Under the pieces are notes generated by a model, which was not told the origin of the DNA, searched no databases, and saw only the letters and a program-made list of their open reading frames with translations. From positions 1 to 64,000 of the forward strand of contig NZ_BDBE01000013.1 in the NCBI RefSeq assembly GCF_001612825.1: a stretch of DNA of 64,000 nucleotides. The letters are read 5' to 3'. The first letter of the stretch is position 1. Every line of letters begins with the position of its first letter. The position numbers and the translations under genes were made by a program. Of the stretch, positions 38,314 to 46,522 are shown in pieces. Source of the DNA: Nocardia caishijiensis NBRC 108228 (GTDB taxonomy: Bacteria; Actinomycetota; Actinomycetes; Mycobacteriales; Mycobacteriaceae).

Positions 38314-39489
38314 GTGAGTCAACGGGAGTGGATCGAGAAGGACTTCTACAAGGAGCTGGGTGTCTCCTCCGGCGCGTCGCAGGACGAGATCAAGAAGGCC
38401 TACCGCAAACTCGCGCGTGACCTGCACCCGGACTCCAATCCGGGTGACACGAAGGCCGAGGAGCGGTTCAAGGCCGTCAGCGAAGCGAACGCGGTGCTGT
38501 CGGATCCGGCCAAGCGCAAGGAGTACGACGAGACGCGGCGCCTGTTCGCCGGTGGTGGCGGTCGCGGCTACGGCGGCGGCTTCACTCCCGGTGCGGGCGG
38601 CGGCTTCTCGCAGGAGTTCAACCTGGGTGACATCTTCGGCCAGCCCGGCACTGCCGGTGCGGGCGACGGTGGCCTCGGTGACATCCTCGGCGGCCTGTTC
38701 AACCGGGGTGGACGCGCGTCGAGCCGTCCGCGCCGTGGCGCCGATGTGGAAACCGAGACCACGCTGGGCTTCCGCGAGGCGGCGCAGGGTGTCACCGTTC
38801 CGCTGCGGATGACGAGCCCGTCACCGTGCACCACGTGTCACGGCAGCGGCGCCAAGCCGGGCACCAGCCCGCGCGTGTGCCCGCATTGCAATGGCGCGGG
38901 TGTGGTGAGCCGCAATCAGGGCGCGTTCGGTTTCAGCGAACCGTGCGACGACTGCCGAGGCACCGGCTCGATCATCGACGACCCGTGCACCGACTGCGCG
39001 GGCACCGGCATCCAGAACCGCACCCGAACCATCACCGTTCGCATCCCGCCCGGGGTCAGCGACGGGCAGAAGATCCGGCTCGCCGGTCAGGGTGAGGCGG
39101 GCCTGCGCGGCGCGCCGTCGGGTGACCTGTATGTCACGGTGCACGTGAGCCAGGACAAGGTCTTCGGCCGTCAGGGCGACGACCTCACCCTGGTGCTGCC
39201 GGTGAGCTATGCCGAATTGGTGCTCGGGACAACCGTTTCGGTGCCCACGCTGGACGGCCGGGTCGGTGTGAAGGTGCCTCCGGGTACCGCCGACGGGCGT
39301 ATCCTGCGGGTACGTGGCCGGGGTGTGCCCAAGCGTGGCCCGGCCGGTGGTGCGGGTGATCTCCTGGTGACGGTGAAAGTCGCGGTTCCGCAGGCTCTCG
39401 ACGCGGAGGCCACCGAGGCCTTGAAGCGGTACCAGGAGGCGGAGAAAGCGGGCGGTTTCGACCCGCGTGCGGGATGGGCGGGTGCTTGA
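38314..39489 (+). CDS. dnaJ: DnaJ (Hsp40) co-chaperone
   Basis: 391 aa. The J domain (residues ~10-75) has the HPD motif in [11 protein letters not shown] Gly-rich region follows. The four zinc-finger repeats are [24 protein letters not shown] and CTDCAGTG, and the C-terminal substrate-binding domains are complete. The GTG start is preceded by GAGGAGG at 38299-38305. This corresponds to DnaJ1 of mycobacteria, encoded in the dnaK operon. Confidence 0.96.
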   Translation: MSQREWIEKDFYKELGVSSGASQDEIKKAYRKLARDLHPDSNPGDTKAEERFKAVSEANAVLSDPAKRKEYDETRRLFAGGGGRGYGGGFTPGAGGGFSQEFNLGDIFGQPGTAGAGDGGLGDILGGLFNRGGRASSRPRRGADVETETTLGFREAAQGVTVPLRMTSPSPCTTCHGSGAKPGTSPRVCPHCNGAGVVSRNQGAFGFSEPCDDCRGTGSIIDDPCTDCAGTGIQNRTRTITVRIPPGVSDGQKIRLAGQGEAGLRGAPSGDLYVTVHVSQDKVFGRQGDDLTLVLPVSYAELVLGTTVSVPTLDGRVGVKVPPGTADGRILRVRGRGVPKRGPAGGAGDLLVTVKVAVPQALDAEATEALKRYQEAEKAGGFDPRAGWAGA

Positions 39490-39533
39490 TGTTCCCGCGT
39501 AGCGAGTTCAGCGCCCGGAGGAGGTAGCGCAGC

Positions 39534-39962
39534 GTGACCACGGAGGGCGTCGGGAGCGGCGCGAATCAGGATCCGAAGTCCGCGTCGGGTTCGTCCGCGC
39601 GTGCCGAGTTCTTCATGATCTCGGTGGCGGCTCAGTTGGCGGGGATGCACGCGCAGACGTTGCGTACCTACGACCGGCTGGGTCTGGTCACCCCGCAACG
39701 CACTTCGGGTGGCGGACGTCGGTACTCGGCGCGCGATGTGGAGCTGTTGCGTGAGGTGCAGCGGTTGTCGCAGGACGAAGGTGTCAACCTCGCGGGCATC
39801 AAACGCATCATCGAGCTCACCAATCAGGTGGAGGCGCTGCAGCAGCGCGTCGAGGAGATGAGCGCGGAGCTGGAGCGGTTGCGGGCTGGTTACCGGCCCG
39901 ATCTGTCTCCGCCGCAACGCAGTACCGCGCTGGTGGTGTGGCAGCCACGTCATCGCCGCTGA
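39534..39962 (+). CDS. hspR: HspR, MerR-family heat-shock repressor
   Basis: 142 aa. The MerR-type helix-turn-helix FMISVAAQLAGMHAQTLRTY with DRLGLVTPQRTSGGGRRYS is typical of HspR. A coiled-coil C-terminus (VEALQQRVEEMSAELERL) follows. It represses its own operon and, by the matching HAIR site at 59939-59959, probably clpB, and is known to use DnaK as co-repressor. GTG start with GGAGGT upstream. Confidence 0.95.
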   Translation: MTTEGVGSGANQDPKSASGSSARAEFFMISVAAQLAGMHAQTLRTYDRLGLVTPQRTSGGGRRYSARDVELLREVQRLSQDEGVNLAGIKRIIELTNQVEALQQRVEEMSAELERLRAGYRPDLSPPQRSTALVVWQPRHRR

Positions 39963-39977
39963 GGCACTCGTTTCCTC

Positions 39978-40028
39978 GAGCCCCCGGTTCGCTTGTCCGC
40001 CACGGCGGTTGCGGGCCGGGGGCTCTTT
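39978..40028 (+). terminator. Terminator of the dnaK operon
   Basis: GAGCCCCCGG (39978-39987) pairs exactly with CCGGGGGCTC (40016-40025) and is followed by TTTC. The stem is strong with a 28-base loop that can form an inner CCGCC/GGCGG stem. It lies 16 bases past the hspR stop. Confidence 0.8.
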
Positions 40029-40217
40029 CGTGCGCTGGTCAATCCCCGGCGATCGGCTGGTGACCTTCCAGCAACCTCTTTATTTTCGATCTTGCCGTTC
40101 GGAAGCAGTAGCGCGCGGCGAGGACGTCCGAATTACGGGCCCAATCGGTCACATCCACGCCGCATTCACGGGCTCTAAGTCTGTTTCTTTGGCGTGCCGC
40201 TTGGTCTGTATCCAGTT

Positions 40218-40246
40218 TTGTCAGAATTACATGCGTGATGTTTAAG
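40218..40246 (+). promoter_or_regulatory. Probable promoter of the first flavohaemoglobin-like gene
   Basis: TTGTCA, a 17-bp spacer, then TTTAAG gives a reasonable primary-sigma match about 125 bases before the ATG. The gene-free stretch 40029-40370 is more A+T-rich than its surroundings. I found no convincing regulator palindrome or small gene in it. Confidence 0.4.
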
Positions 40247-40370
40247 AGTACGATTCCTAAGCTGGCAAACCTCGCCTAGACTTCTCGCATCGGCTGCTGA
40301 CGAGTGTCCTCCCAGCCCGTCACTCGCCGGCGCGGCAAGCGTTCGATGGCGAAACGAGGTTGTGACACAT

Positions 40371-41540
40371 ATGGATTCGCGGACTGTCGCTTTGATCCGT
40401 ACCACGTTCAAGGCGGTTGCTGCGGAAGAGGGTGGGTCCGAGACACTGGCGAGGTCGTTCTACTCGATCCTGTTCACGGACTACCCCGGTGTCCGCGATT
40501 TCTTCCCGGCCGCCATGGATGCCCAGCGCGACCGCCTCGTCCACGCGATCTCCTACGCGCTCGACCGGCTCGAGGAACCCGACAAGCTGTTGCCGTTCCT
40601 CGCCCAGTTGGGTCGCGACCATCGCAAGTACGGCGTGCAACCGGCCCACTATGTGGCGGTGGCCAATTCGCTGAAGTCGGCGATCCGAGGTTGCGTAGGC
40701 GACGAGATGTGGACCGACGAGGTCGCCGCCGCCTGGGACGAGGGCCTGGCCAACATCAGCGGTGCGATGATCGGCGCCGCCGACAAGGAGACCAGCCCCG
40801 CCGCGTGGACCGGCACCGTCGTGGAGTGCCGCGAGGTGCTGCGCAATCTGTCGATCGTCCGGTTGCAACTCGAGAACCCGATGGAGTACGCGGCGGGCCA
40901 GTACATCAGTGTGCAGGTGCCCTCGCGTCCGCGCATGTGGCGTTATCTGTCACCCGCGAATCCCGCGAACAGCAACGGCGAGATCGAATTCCACATCCGC
41001 AGTGTGCTCGGCGGCTGGGTGAGTCCGGCGATCGTGTCGCACACCGCCGTCGGTGACCAGTGGTTACTCGGCGCCCCCCTCGGCGGTCTCGGCGTACCGC
41101 GTAACACCAAGCGCAAGATGCTGATGATCGGCTGCGGCACCGGCATCGCCCCCCTGCGCGCCCAGATCATGGCGATGGCCCAACGCCGGGTGAACCCGAA
41201 GGTCCACCTGTTCGTCGGCGGCCACCACCCCTGCGACCTCTACGACCTCCAGGTCCTGAGCCAACTGGCCCTCGCCAACAAATGGCTCACCGTCACCCCC
41301 GTCACCGAAAACGAAGAAAACCCCTGGTGGTACTACGATTCCGGCGAACCCCAGGTCGAATTCCCCGGCCTGGAACCCCGGATGACCGGCCAGATCGGCA
41401 AGGTCGTCGCCGCCTTCGGCTCCTGGGCCGACCGCGACGTCCAGATAGTCGGCTCCCCCTCCATGGTCCAAACCACCAAGTTCCGCCTCATGGCCGCAGG
41501 CACCCAAGCCAAATCCATCCGCCACGACCCACTGTTCTGA
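40371..41540 (+). CDS. Type II flavohaemoglobin-like protein (globin + FAD/NAD reductase)
   Basis: 389 aa. The globin domain (1-140) keeps Tyr B10 (SFYSILF), Gln E7 (DAQRDRL) and the proximal His (RDHRKYGV). The FAD/NAD domain follows, with the nucleotide motif IGCGTGIAPLRAQI. The flavin motif normally written RxYS reads WRYLSPANP here, the pattern expected of the unusual type II flavohaemoglobins such as Rv0385. Classical Hmp enzymes detoxify nitric oxide; type II members are reported to act differently (D-lactate oxidation), so NO dioxygenase activity should not be assumed. ATG 40371 is preferred over GTG 40362 because CGAGG lies 11 bases upstream and the start matches the paralogue at 44207. 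Confidence 0.85.
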   Translation: MDSRTVALIRTTFKAVAAEEGGSETLARSFYSILFTDYPGVRDFFPAAMDAQRDRLVHAISYALDRLEEPDKLLPFLAQLGRDHRKYGVQPAHYVAVANSLKSAIRGCVGDEMWTDEVAAAWDEGLANISGAMIGAADKETSPAAWTGTVVECREVLRNLSIVRLQLENPMEYAAGQYISVQVPSRPRMWRYLSPANPANSNGEIEFHIRSVLGGWVSPAIVSHTAVGDQWLLGAPLGGLGVPRNTKRKMLMIGCGTGIAPLRAQIMAMAQRRVNPKVHLFVGGHHPCDLYDLQVLSQLALANKWLTVTPVTENEENPWWYYDSGEPQVEFPGLEPRMTGQIGKVVAAFGSWADRDVQIVGSPSMVQTTKFRLMAAGTQAKSIRHDPLF

Positions 41541-41543
41541 GCC

Positions 41544-41948
41544 CTATCCGATCAACCTGACGTCCACTCCCGGTAGCTCCTCGAACTTCGCGCGCCGATC
41601 GGTCGTCACGAGGGTGCGGCCTGTCGTCCGCGCGGTGGCCGCGATGATCAGATCGTGCGCGCCCCGTGGTGTCCCTGCAGCGCGAACACAGGTCAACAGC
41701 TCCGCGTGCTGCTCGGCGATGGTGTCGTCGTAGGGAATGCTCGGCACAACGGCGCGGAACTGGGTCAGGAATTCCCGTGCGCTCGCTTGCCGGGCCGGGT
41801 TGGTCTGTCCGGCAAGCCCGGTCAGGTACTCCGCGATAACAATTGACGCCACCGCGACGTTGTCGTCGTCGGAAATGATCTGCGGCAGATCGACGGTTCC
41901 CCGGTCGACGGCGATCAGTACGCCGGTATCAAGGATCAGCTTTGCCAC
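41544..41948 (-). CDS. PIN-domain toxin, VapC-like
   Basis: 134 aa. PIN-fold acidic residues are visible: Asp in LILDTGVLIAVDR, Glu in VIAEYLTG, Asp in RGAHDLIIAATAR and Asp in LVTTDRRAKF. These coordinate Mg2+ in an RNase active site. It starts at a GTG overlapping the antitoxin stop by 13 bases, and its 3' end is 3 bp from the flavohaemoglobin stop on the opposite strand. The probable target is tRNA or rRNA, as for VapC proteins; the exact target is unknown. Confidence 0.88.
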   Translation of the reverse strand: MAKLILDTGVLIAVDRGTVDLPQIISDDDNVAVASIVIAEYLTGLAGQTNPARQASAREFLTQFRAVVPSIPYDDTIAEQHAELLTCVRAAGTPRGAHDLIIAATARTTGRTLVTTDRRAKFEELPGVDVRLIG

Positions 41949-42202
41949 GGGTCACGGTCCTGATCGCCGCGGGCGTACTCGTCGAGCGAATCGACCGCTG
42001 CGACGAATTCCTCGTCCAGCCCGATTTTCCCGGCCCACTGCCTGGACAGCCGATTGAGCGCGGTCCCGTTCGCACGCGGTGCGGGCAGGAGCCTTGCCAC
42101 GCATACTCCCTTGCGGGTGATCAGGAACTCCTCACCCGCCTCGGCCTCGTCGAGTACCCGGGCGAATGCCCGCGCAGCCTCGGTCGCGCTGATTTCCTTC
42201 AT
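41936..42202 (-). CDS. Phd/VapB-type antitoxin
   Basis: 88 aa. The N-terminal DNA-binding half (MKEISATEAARAFARVLDEA, then EEFLITRKGVCVARLLP) is the Phd/YefM fold. The acidic C-terminus (DEEFVAAVDSLDEYARGDQD) should wrap the PIN toxin. It is cotranscribed with and overlaps the toxin gene. The imperfect inverted repeat just upstream (42211-42237) is the likely autoregulatory operator. Confidence 0.88.
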   Translation of the reverse strand: MKEISATEAARAFARVLDEAEAGEEFLITRKGVCVARLLPAPRANGTALNRLSRQWAGKIGLDEEFVAAVDSLDEYARGDQDRDPWQS

Positions 42203-42210
42203 GGGATCAT

Positions 42211-42237
42211 GTTATCAGAATCGGATAATCTGATGAC
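42211..42237. promoter_or_regulatory. Inverted repeat, candidate antitoxin operator
   Basis: GTTATCAGA (42211-42219) and TCTGATGAC (42229-42237) are inverted copies with one mismatch and a 9-bp spacer. They lie 9 bases before the antitoxin start codon, where antitoxin autorepression normally acts. Confidence 0.5.
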
Positions 42238-42270
42238 GTTTTCGCTCGCTCCATGGTGGAACTGCTCAGG

Positions 42271-43029
42271 TCAAGCACCCTCGGTGGTGATGTTGGCTGG
42301 GGGAGTGCCACCGGCGACGAGGCGGTCGGTGGTGGTGGCGACCATCGCGGGGGAGCCACAGATCAGGACCTGGTGGCGGTCGAAGGGCCCGTGGGCGGTG
42401 GCCACGTCGGCGAGGGTGCCGTGCAGCATTTCCGAGGGCGCGAAGCCGATGTCGACGCGGGTCTGTTCGTGCCATTCGTCGCGGATCGGCGGGTCGTCGG
42501 GGCTTTCGACCACGGGAATCACCGTGAGCCATGGCAATTCGCCCGCCAGCAGGAACAGCATGTCGGCGGCGTAGAGGTCGCGAGGGCTGCGGCCGCCGAA
42601 GAACAGGTAGGTGCGCGGCGGGTTGTCGCGGCGGGCCAGGTCGAGGATCTGGGCGCGCATCGGTGCCAACCCGGTGCCGCCCGCGATCATCACCACCTCG
42701 GCCGCGTCGGGGTCGACGGCGAACACGCTGTGCGGAGCGTTGATTCGCCACTGGTCGCCCGGCTGTGTGTCGGCCACGATCGACCCCGAGCACCACCCGC
42801 CCGGCACCGTCCGCACGTGGAACTCGAGTTTGCCGTCCAGCGAGGGCGGCAGCGCGGGCGACAACCGCCGCCGCACCCCCGGATGCTGCGGTGTCTCCAC
42901 CTCAACCGACCCGCCCGCGGCGAACGGGACGAAGTCACCGATCAGCCGAATCACGGCCAGATCGTTGCGCAGCCGATGGTGACCGACAACGGTCGCCGTC
43001 CAGGCCGGGCTGGGAAACTCGTTGCTCAT
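42271..43029 (-). CDS. Globin-less FAD/NAD(P)-binding oxidoreductase, flavohaemoglobin-type
   Basis: 252 aa matching only the reductase half of the two flavohaemoglobins in this window (VRRRLSPALPPSLDGKLEFH against the WRYLSPAIPANPYGEIEFH block; MIAGGTGLAPMRAQILDL nucleotide loop). No haem domain. It follows the globin-containing gene at 43047-44207 by 17 bases on the same strand, so the two are cotranscribed. It might supply electrons to a separate acceptor or to the neighbouring globin protein. Substrate unknown. Confidence 0.8.
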   Translation of the reverse strand: MSNEFPSPAWTATVVGHHRLRNDLAVIRLIGDFVPFAAGGSVEVETPQHPGVRRRLSPALPPSLDGKLEFHVRTVPGGWCSGSIVADTQPGDQWRINAPHSVFAVDPDAAEVVMIAGGTGLAPMRAQILDLARRDNPPRTYLFFGGRSPRDLYAADMLFLLAGELPWLTVIPVVESPDDPPIRDEWHEQTRVDIGFAPSEMLHGTLADVATAHGPFDRHQVLICGSPAMVATTTDRLVAGGTPPANITTEGA

Positions 43030-43046
43030 CAGTCACTTTCGCACGG

Positions 43047-44207
43047 TCAGCCGACGGGATCGGCCGCGATGATATCGCTCGGGGTGCCCGCCCGGATGAG
43101 GGCGCGGCGGGTGTCGTCGATCATCTTGGCCGATCCGGCGATCTGGATCTGCCGGTCGGCCCAGGCGCCGAAACTGGTGACCACCGCGCCCAGGTTGCCG
43201 GTGAGCCTGCGGTGCATGCCCGGCGGCGGCTCCGACGGGGTCGGCGGGTACCACCACGGGTTCTCCGGTTCCTCGCACACCGGCACGATGGTGAGCCACG
43301 GGTTCGACTGCGACAGCTGCCACATGTTGTTCACGTCGTACAGGTCGCCGGGGAACCGCCCGCCGATGAAGAAGTGCACGCGCGGGTTGATGCCGCGCTG
43401 ACTCATCTCGATCAGCTGTGCCCGCAGCGGCGCGATCCCGGTGCCGGAGCCGATCATCAGCACATCGCGCCCGGATTCACGATCGACCTGCAGCCCGCCG
43501 AGCGGCCCGGCGATCTTCCACCGGTCGCCCACCGCGGTGTCGTTCACGATGGCCGGGCTCACCCAGCCGCCGCTCACCCGGCGCACATGGAATTCGATCT
43601 CGCCGTACGGGTTGGCGGGAATGGCGGGCGAGAGGTACCGCCACATGTTCGGCCGCTGCGGCACCGCGATCGGCACGTACTGACCCGCCTTGAACGGGAT
43701 CGGGCTGTCGGCCTGCAACCGCACGATGGCCAGGTCGTCGAGCACCCGGCGGTGACCGACCACCGTCGCGTCCCAGTACGGCTGCGATTTGTCCTGGTTG
43801 GCGCCGATCGCCATGGCCGCCGAGATCACGATGGTGACGTCGCGCCAGCCCTCGTCGAGTTCCCTGTTCCAGCGGTTGCCGTGGTAGGTGCGCAGCGCAC
43901 CGAGCAACGCGAGGCCCGCCATGTCGTAGTGATCGGCCTCGACCCCGTACTTGCGGTGGTCGCGCGCCAGTTGCTCGAGGAACCGCTGGGCGCGGTCGAA
44001 GTCGTCGAGATGTTCGAGGACGAACTGCACCGCCGTCGTCAGCCGTTTGGGCTGCATGTCCATGGTCGGCGGAAAGAGATCACGCAATCGGGGGTCCTGT
44101 GCGAACAGGTGCCCGTAAAAAGCCCTGGTCAGCCGCTCGGGGCCGCCCGGTGCCTCCATCACTCCGCGAAAATCGGCGCGGACCAGCGCAAGCGAACGCG
44201 CATCCAC
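43047..44207 (-). CDS. Type II flavohaemoglobin-like protein, second copy
   Basis: 386 aa, same architecture as the gene at 40371. Globin Tyr B10 (RAFYGHLF), Gln E7 (DMQPKRLTTAV) and proximal His (RDHRKYGVEADHY) are kept. The flavin motif again reads WRYLSPAIP rather than RxYS, and the NAD loop is IGSGTGIAPLRAQLI. ATG at 44207. The two copies lie on opposite strands flanking the toxin-antitoxin pair, so they arose by duplication followed by rearrangement, or by separate acquisition. Confidence 0.85.
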   Translation of the reverse strand: MDARSLALVRADFRGVMEAPGGPERLTRAFYGHLFAQDPRLRDLFPPTMDMQPKRLTTAVQFVLEHLDDFDRAQRFLEQLARDHRKYGVEADHYDMAGLALLGALRTYHGNRWNRELDEGWRDVTIVISAAMAIGANQDKSQPYWDATVVGHRRVLDDLAIVRLQADSPIPFKAGQYVPIAVPQRPNMWRYLSPAIPANPYGEIEFHVRRVSGGWVSPAIVNDTAVGDRWKIAGPLGGLQVDRESGRDVLMIGSGTGIAPLRAQLIEMSQRGINPRVHFFIGGRFPGDLYDVNNMWQLSQSNPWLTIVPVCEEPENPWWYPPTPSEPPPGMHRRLTGNLGAVVTSFGAWADRQIQIAGSAKMIDDTRRALIRAGTPSDIIAADPVG

Positions 44208-44365
44208 GTCGTCAAGCTCCCTTTCCTAGAATTGCTGCCCTGTGGCCCCGCCCCCGTGGCGGCCGCCGTCTCAAGTATCCCCCGAAAACGCCAGCTCGGT
44301 GCAGGGATGCTCATCACGCCTCGCGGATCGTATGCCCGGCGCCGCCGCGCGTCCGCGACTTCGCG

Positions 44366-44803
44366 TCATCGATATGGGTCGGTGATCTTCCGCAGTTCCT
44401 CGAGTGCCCCGCGCAGCGCGCTCGACCGGCGCGGGCCGAGGTGGGCGACCCATTCCGATTCCACCTGTCGCGCCGCCTCGTTCGCGACCCCGACGGCGCG
44501 TTCCCCGGTGGCCGACAGTCGCAGCAGCCGCGCGCGGCCGTCGCGGGGGTCCGGCTCGCGCAGCAGGTACCCGGCGCGCACCAGTTGGTCGACGAGCACG
44601 CTCGCGGTCTGCTTGGTGACCTGTGCCTGCGCGGCCAGATCGGTCAATCGCGAGCCGTCGGGCCCGATTCGCGCGACCAGTCGCGCCTGGGCCTGGGTGA
44701 GGTCGTCGAACCCGCCGTCGCTCAGCGCGTCGAGCACCCGCCGTTCCATCTCCCGGTGCGGAATGAAGAGCAGAACTCCCAGATTGAGCTCGTCAGCGGA
44801 CAT
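44366..44803 (-). CDS. MarR-family transcriptional regulator
   Basis: 145 aa from the ATG at 44803, preceded by AAGGAG (the frame continues to 44830). The winged helix is LTDLAAQAQVTKQTASVLVD, then GYLLREPDPRDGRARLLRLS with the wing DPRDGRAR typical of MarR. It is divergent from the mycothiol-enzyme-type gene at 44872, and a perfect palindrome lies between them, so it most likely represses that gene and itself. Ligand unknown. Confidence 0.9.
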   Translation of the reverse strand: MSADELNLGVLLFIPHREMERRVLDALSDGGFDDLTQAQARLVARIGPDGSRLTDLAAQAQVTKQTASVLVDQLVRAGYLLREPDPRDGRARLLRLSATGERAVGVANEAARQVESEWVAHLGPRRSSALRGALEELRKITDPYR

Positions 44804-44829
44804 GACACTCCTTGATTCGGTCAGTAACA

Positions 44830-44846
44830 CTGACTATATTAGTCAG
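44830..44846. promoter_or_regulatory. Perfect 17-bp palindrome, MarR operator
   Basis: CTGACTA-TAT-TAGTCAG has perfect 7-bp arms. Extra half-sites flank it (TCAGT at 44821-44825 and CTGACT at 44852-44857). Its position between the divergent marR and enzyme starts, 27 bases before the marR ATG and 26 before the enzyme ATG, is where a MarR dimer would block both. Confidence 0.75.
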
Positions 44847-44871
44847 AAAGGCTGACTACAAGGAGCCGAGC

Positions 44872-45498
44872 ATGGACCTCGATCAATACTGGCGGACCAT
44901 CGCCGATCAGCTCCGCGCCATCGCCGCACTCCTTGCCGAACTCACCGACGCCGAACTCGACACCCCGTCGCTGTGCGCGGGCTGGCGCGTTCGCGATGTC
45001 GCCGCCCACGTCGCGCTGGCACCGCAGCCGCCAGGCCCGCTCGCCATGCTGCGCGAGGCCGCCCGCGCCCGAGGCAGCTTCCACCGCCTCAATCACGACC
45101 TGGCCGTCCGCTACGCCGACACCACTCCCGATCTGGCCACCACCCTCGCCGCGCTGGCCGATTCCCGCGAACTGCCCGTGGTCACCAACCACCGCAACAT
45201 CCATTTCGACGTGATCGTCCACGCCCAGGACATCGCCCGCCCGCTGGGGCGAACGATCGAGGTCGACCCGCAGGCGTGCGCGGTTGCCGCCCAGCGTGTC
45301 TGGTCGATGGGTTGGCCGTTCTGGGCCCGCCGTCGGCTGCCGGGTCTGTCCCTGGTTGCCGAGGACTCCGCCTGGACCGTTGGTACCGGCCCCGAAATCC
45401 GAGGCACCACGCTGGACCTGCTCCTGCTCCTCACCGCGAGACCCGGCGTGTTGCCTGCCCTGACGGGTCCGGGTGTCGACTCGCTGACCGCCCTCTGA
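44872..45498 (+). CDS. Maleylpyruvate isomerase-family mycothiol-dependent enzyme
   Basis: 208 aa. The N-terminal DinB-like/MDMPI helical domain carries the motif LCAGWRVRDVAAHVAL and a later His pair (NHRNIHFDVIVHAQD) that usually binds metal. The C-terminus (GTTLDLLLLLTARPGVLPAL) matches the SCP2-like half of the family. ATG at 44872 with AAGGAG at 44860-44865. Family members use mycothiol as thiol cofactor; the substrate here is not known. Probably controlled by the divergent MarR protein. Confidence 0.8.
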   Translation: MDLDQYWRTIADQLRAIAALLAELTDAELDTPSLCAGWRVRDVAAHVALAPQPPGPLAMLREAARARGSFHRLNHDLAVRYADTTPDLATTLAALADSRELPVVTNHRNIHFDVIVHAQDIARPLGRTIEVDPQACAVAAQRVWSMGWPFWARRRLPGLSLVAEDSAWTVGTGPEIRGTTLDLLLLLTARPGVLPALTGPGVDSLTAL

Positions 45499-45532
45499 GC
45501 GCCCGTCTGCTGTCGGTTTGCTCACCGCTCGA

Positions 45533-45551
45533 CCCCGGCCCGACGCCGGGG
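45533..45551 (+). terminator. Short G+C hairpin after the mycothiol-enzyme gene
   Basis: CCCCGGC (45533-45539) pairs with GCCGGGG (45545-45551) around a 5-base loop. It is 35 bases past the stop codon and before the next gene. No T tract follows. Confidence 0.5.
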
Positions 45552-45603
45552 GCCCGTGCTAATCTCCCAGGTCAAAGCAGTGGACCGGCGAGAAGGGGTG
45601 GGG

Positions 45604-46128
45604 ATGAAACGGGCGGGAATGGCGATGGTGCTCGCTGGTCTGGCGGTTGTCGGGTCGGCCGGGTGCGAGGCGGGGGAGTCGACGTCGAAGGGGACGACTA
45701 CGACGGCCAAGCCGGTGTTGTGGAATCCGTGCACGGAGATTCCTGACGCGTTGTTGACGGAGGTCGGGGTGGATCCTGCGTCGGAGGAGAAGGGGGTCGG
45801 CGGAGTTCCGCAATCGGGGTGGGAGATCTGCGCGTGGGACGCGCGTGAGTTCGCGCTCACTGTGTACACGACCGACAAGACGGTTGAGCAGTTCGAGCAG
45901 AAGCCTGGCAATGTCGACTTCCGGGACGTCACAATCGCGGGCCGCTCGGGTCGTGAATTCAAGGTCAGCGGGGCGTCGAAGGACCTCGGTTGCGATGTGG
46001 TCTTTCCTGCCCAGCGCGGCATCGTCCAATTGCAGATTCTCAACTCGCCCCTCGAGTCCGGTCTCGACGACCCCTGCGAGTACCTCGCTCGCGCGGGCGA
46101 AGTACTGGTTCCGATCTTTCCGAGCTGA
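45604..46128 (+). CDS. DUF3558-type lipoprotein
   Basis: 174 aa from the ATG at 45604; upstream frame codons are excluded because the signal peptide starts here. MKRAGMAMVLAGLAVVGSAGC is a lipoprotein signal with Cys21 as lipidation site. A Ser/Thr-rich spacer follows, then the DUF3558 core (WNPCTEIPDALLTEVGVDP, then SGWEICAWDA). It is the first gene of a four-gene operon with the PPE-like and EspG genes. Function unknown; it probably stays attached to the outer face of the plasma membrane. Confidence 0.8.
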   Translation: MKRAGMAMVLAGLAVVGSAGCEAGESTSKGTTTTAKPVLWNPCTEIPDALLTEVGVDPASEEKGVGGVPQSGWEICAWDAREFALTVYTTDKTVEQFEQKPGNVDFRDVTIAGRSGREFKVSGASKDLGCDVVFPAQRGIVQLQILNSPLESGLDDPCEYLARAGEVLVPIFPS

Positions 46129-46141
46129 GCGGGAGTGTCAC

Positions 46142-46522
46142 GTGAGTGAGAACACGGCCTACAGCGTATTGCTCGGCCAGGCCAAGGCGGGCGAGGTATA
46201 TCTCAACGACGAAGCCGCTGCCTTCCATATGTACAAGGCGTGTGACGACCGCCTTGCTGCCCTCCGCGAGATTCTCGGCATCGCCCGCCGCGCGCAGAAC
46301 GTGACCGGTTTCGGTGATTTTCAGATCGGTAAGGATCTCGAGAAGAAATTCCTCCTCCAGGCGACAGGTGATCCGAATTCGATCGATGCCGTGGTCATGA
46401 AGGACATCGAAGCCGTCCAGCAACTCCGCGAAGTTTTCGCCCTTTCCTTCAAACGCCTCGCAGGCACCGACATCCAGAACGCCAACGCCATGGACTACCT
46501 CAACGCGCAGGTCGCCCCATGA
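46142..46522 (+). CDS. Small helical protein in the ESX-type operon
   Basis: 126 aa, GTG start 13 bases after the lipoprotein stop. It is all-helical in character and has no signal peptide. Length and position just before a PPE-like gene suggest the PE/WXG100-type partner of that protein, although a clear WxG or YxxxD motif is not visible. Its stop overlaps the next start (ATGA). Confidence 0.65.
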   Translation: MSENTAYSVLLGQAKAGEVYLNDEAAAFHMYKACDDRLAALREILGIARRAQNVTGFGDFQIGKDLEKKFLLQATGDPNSIDAVVMKDIEAVQQLREVFALSFKRLAGTDIQNANAMDYLNAQVAP

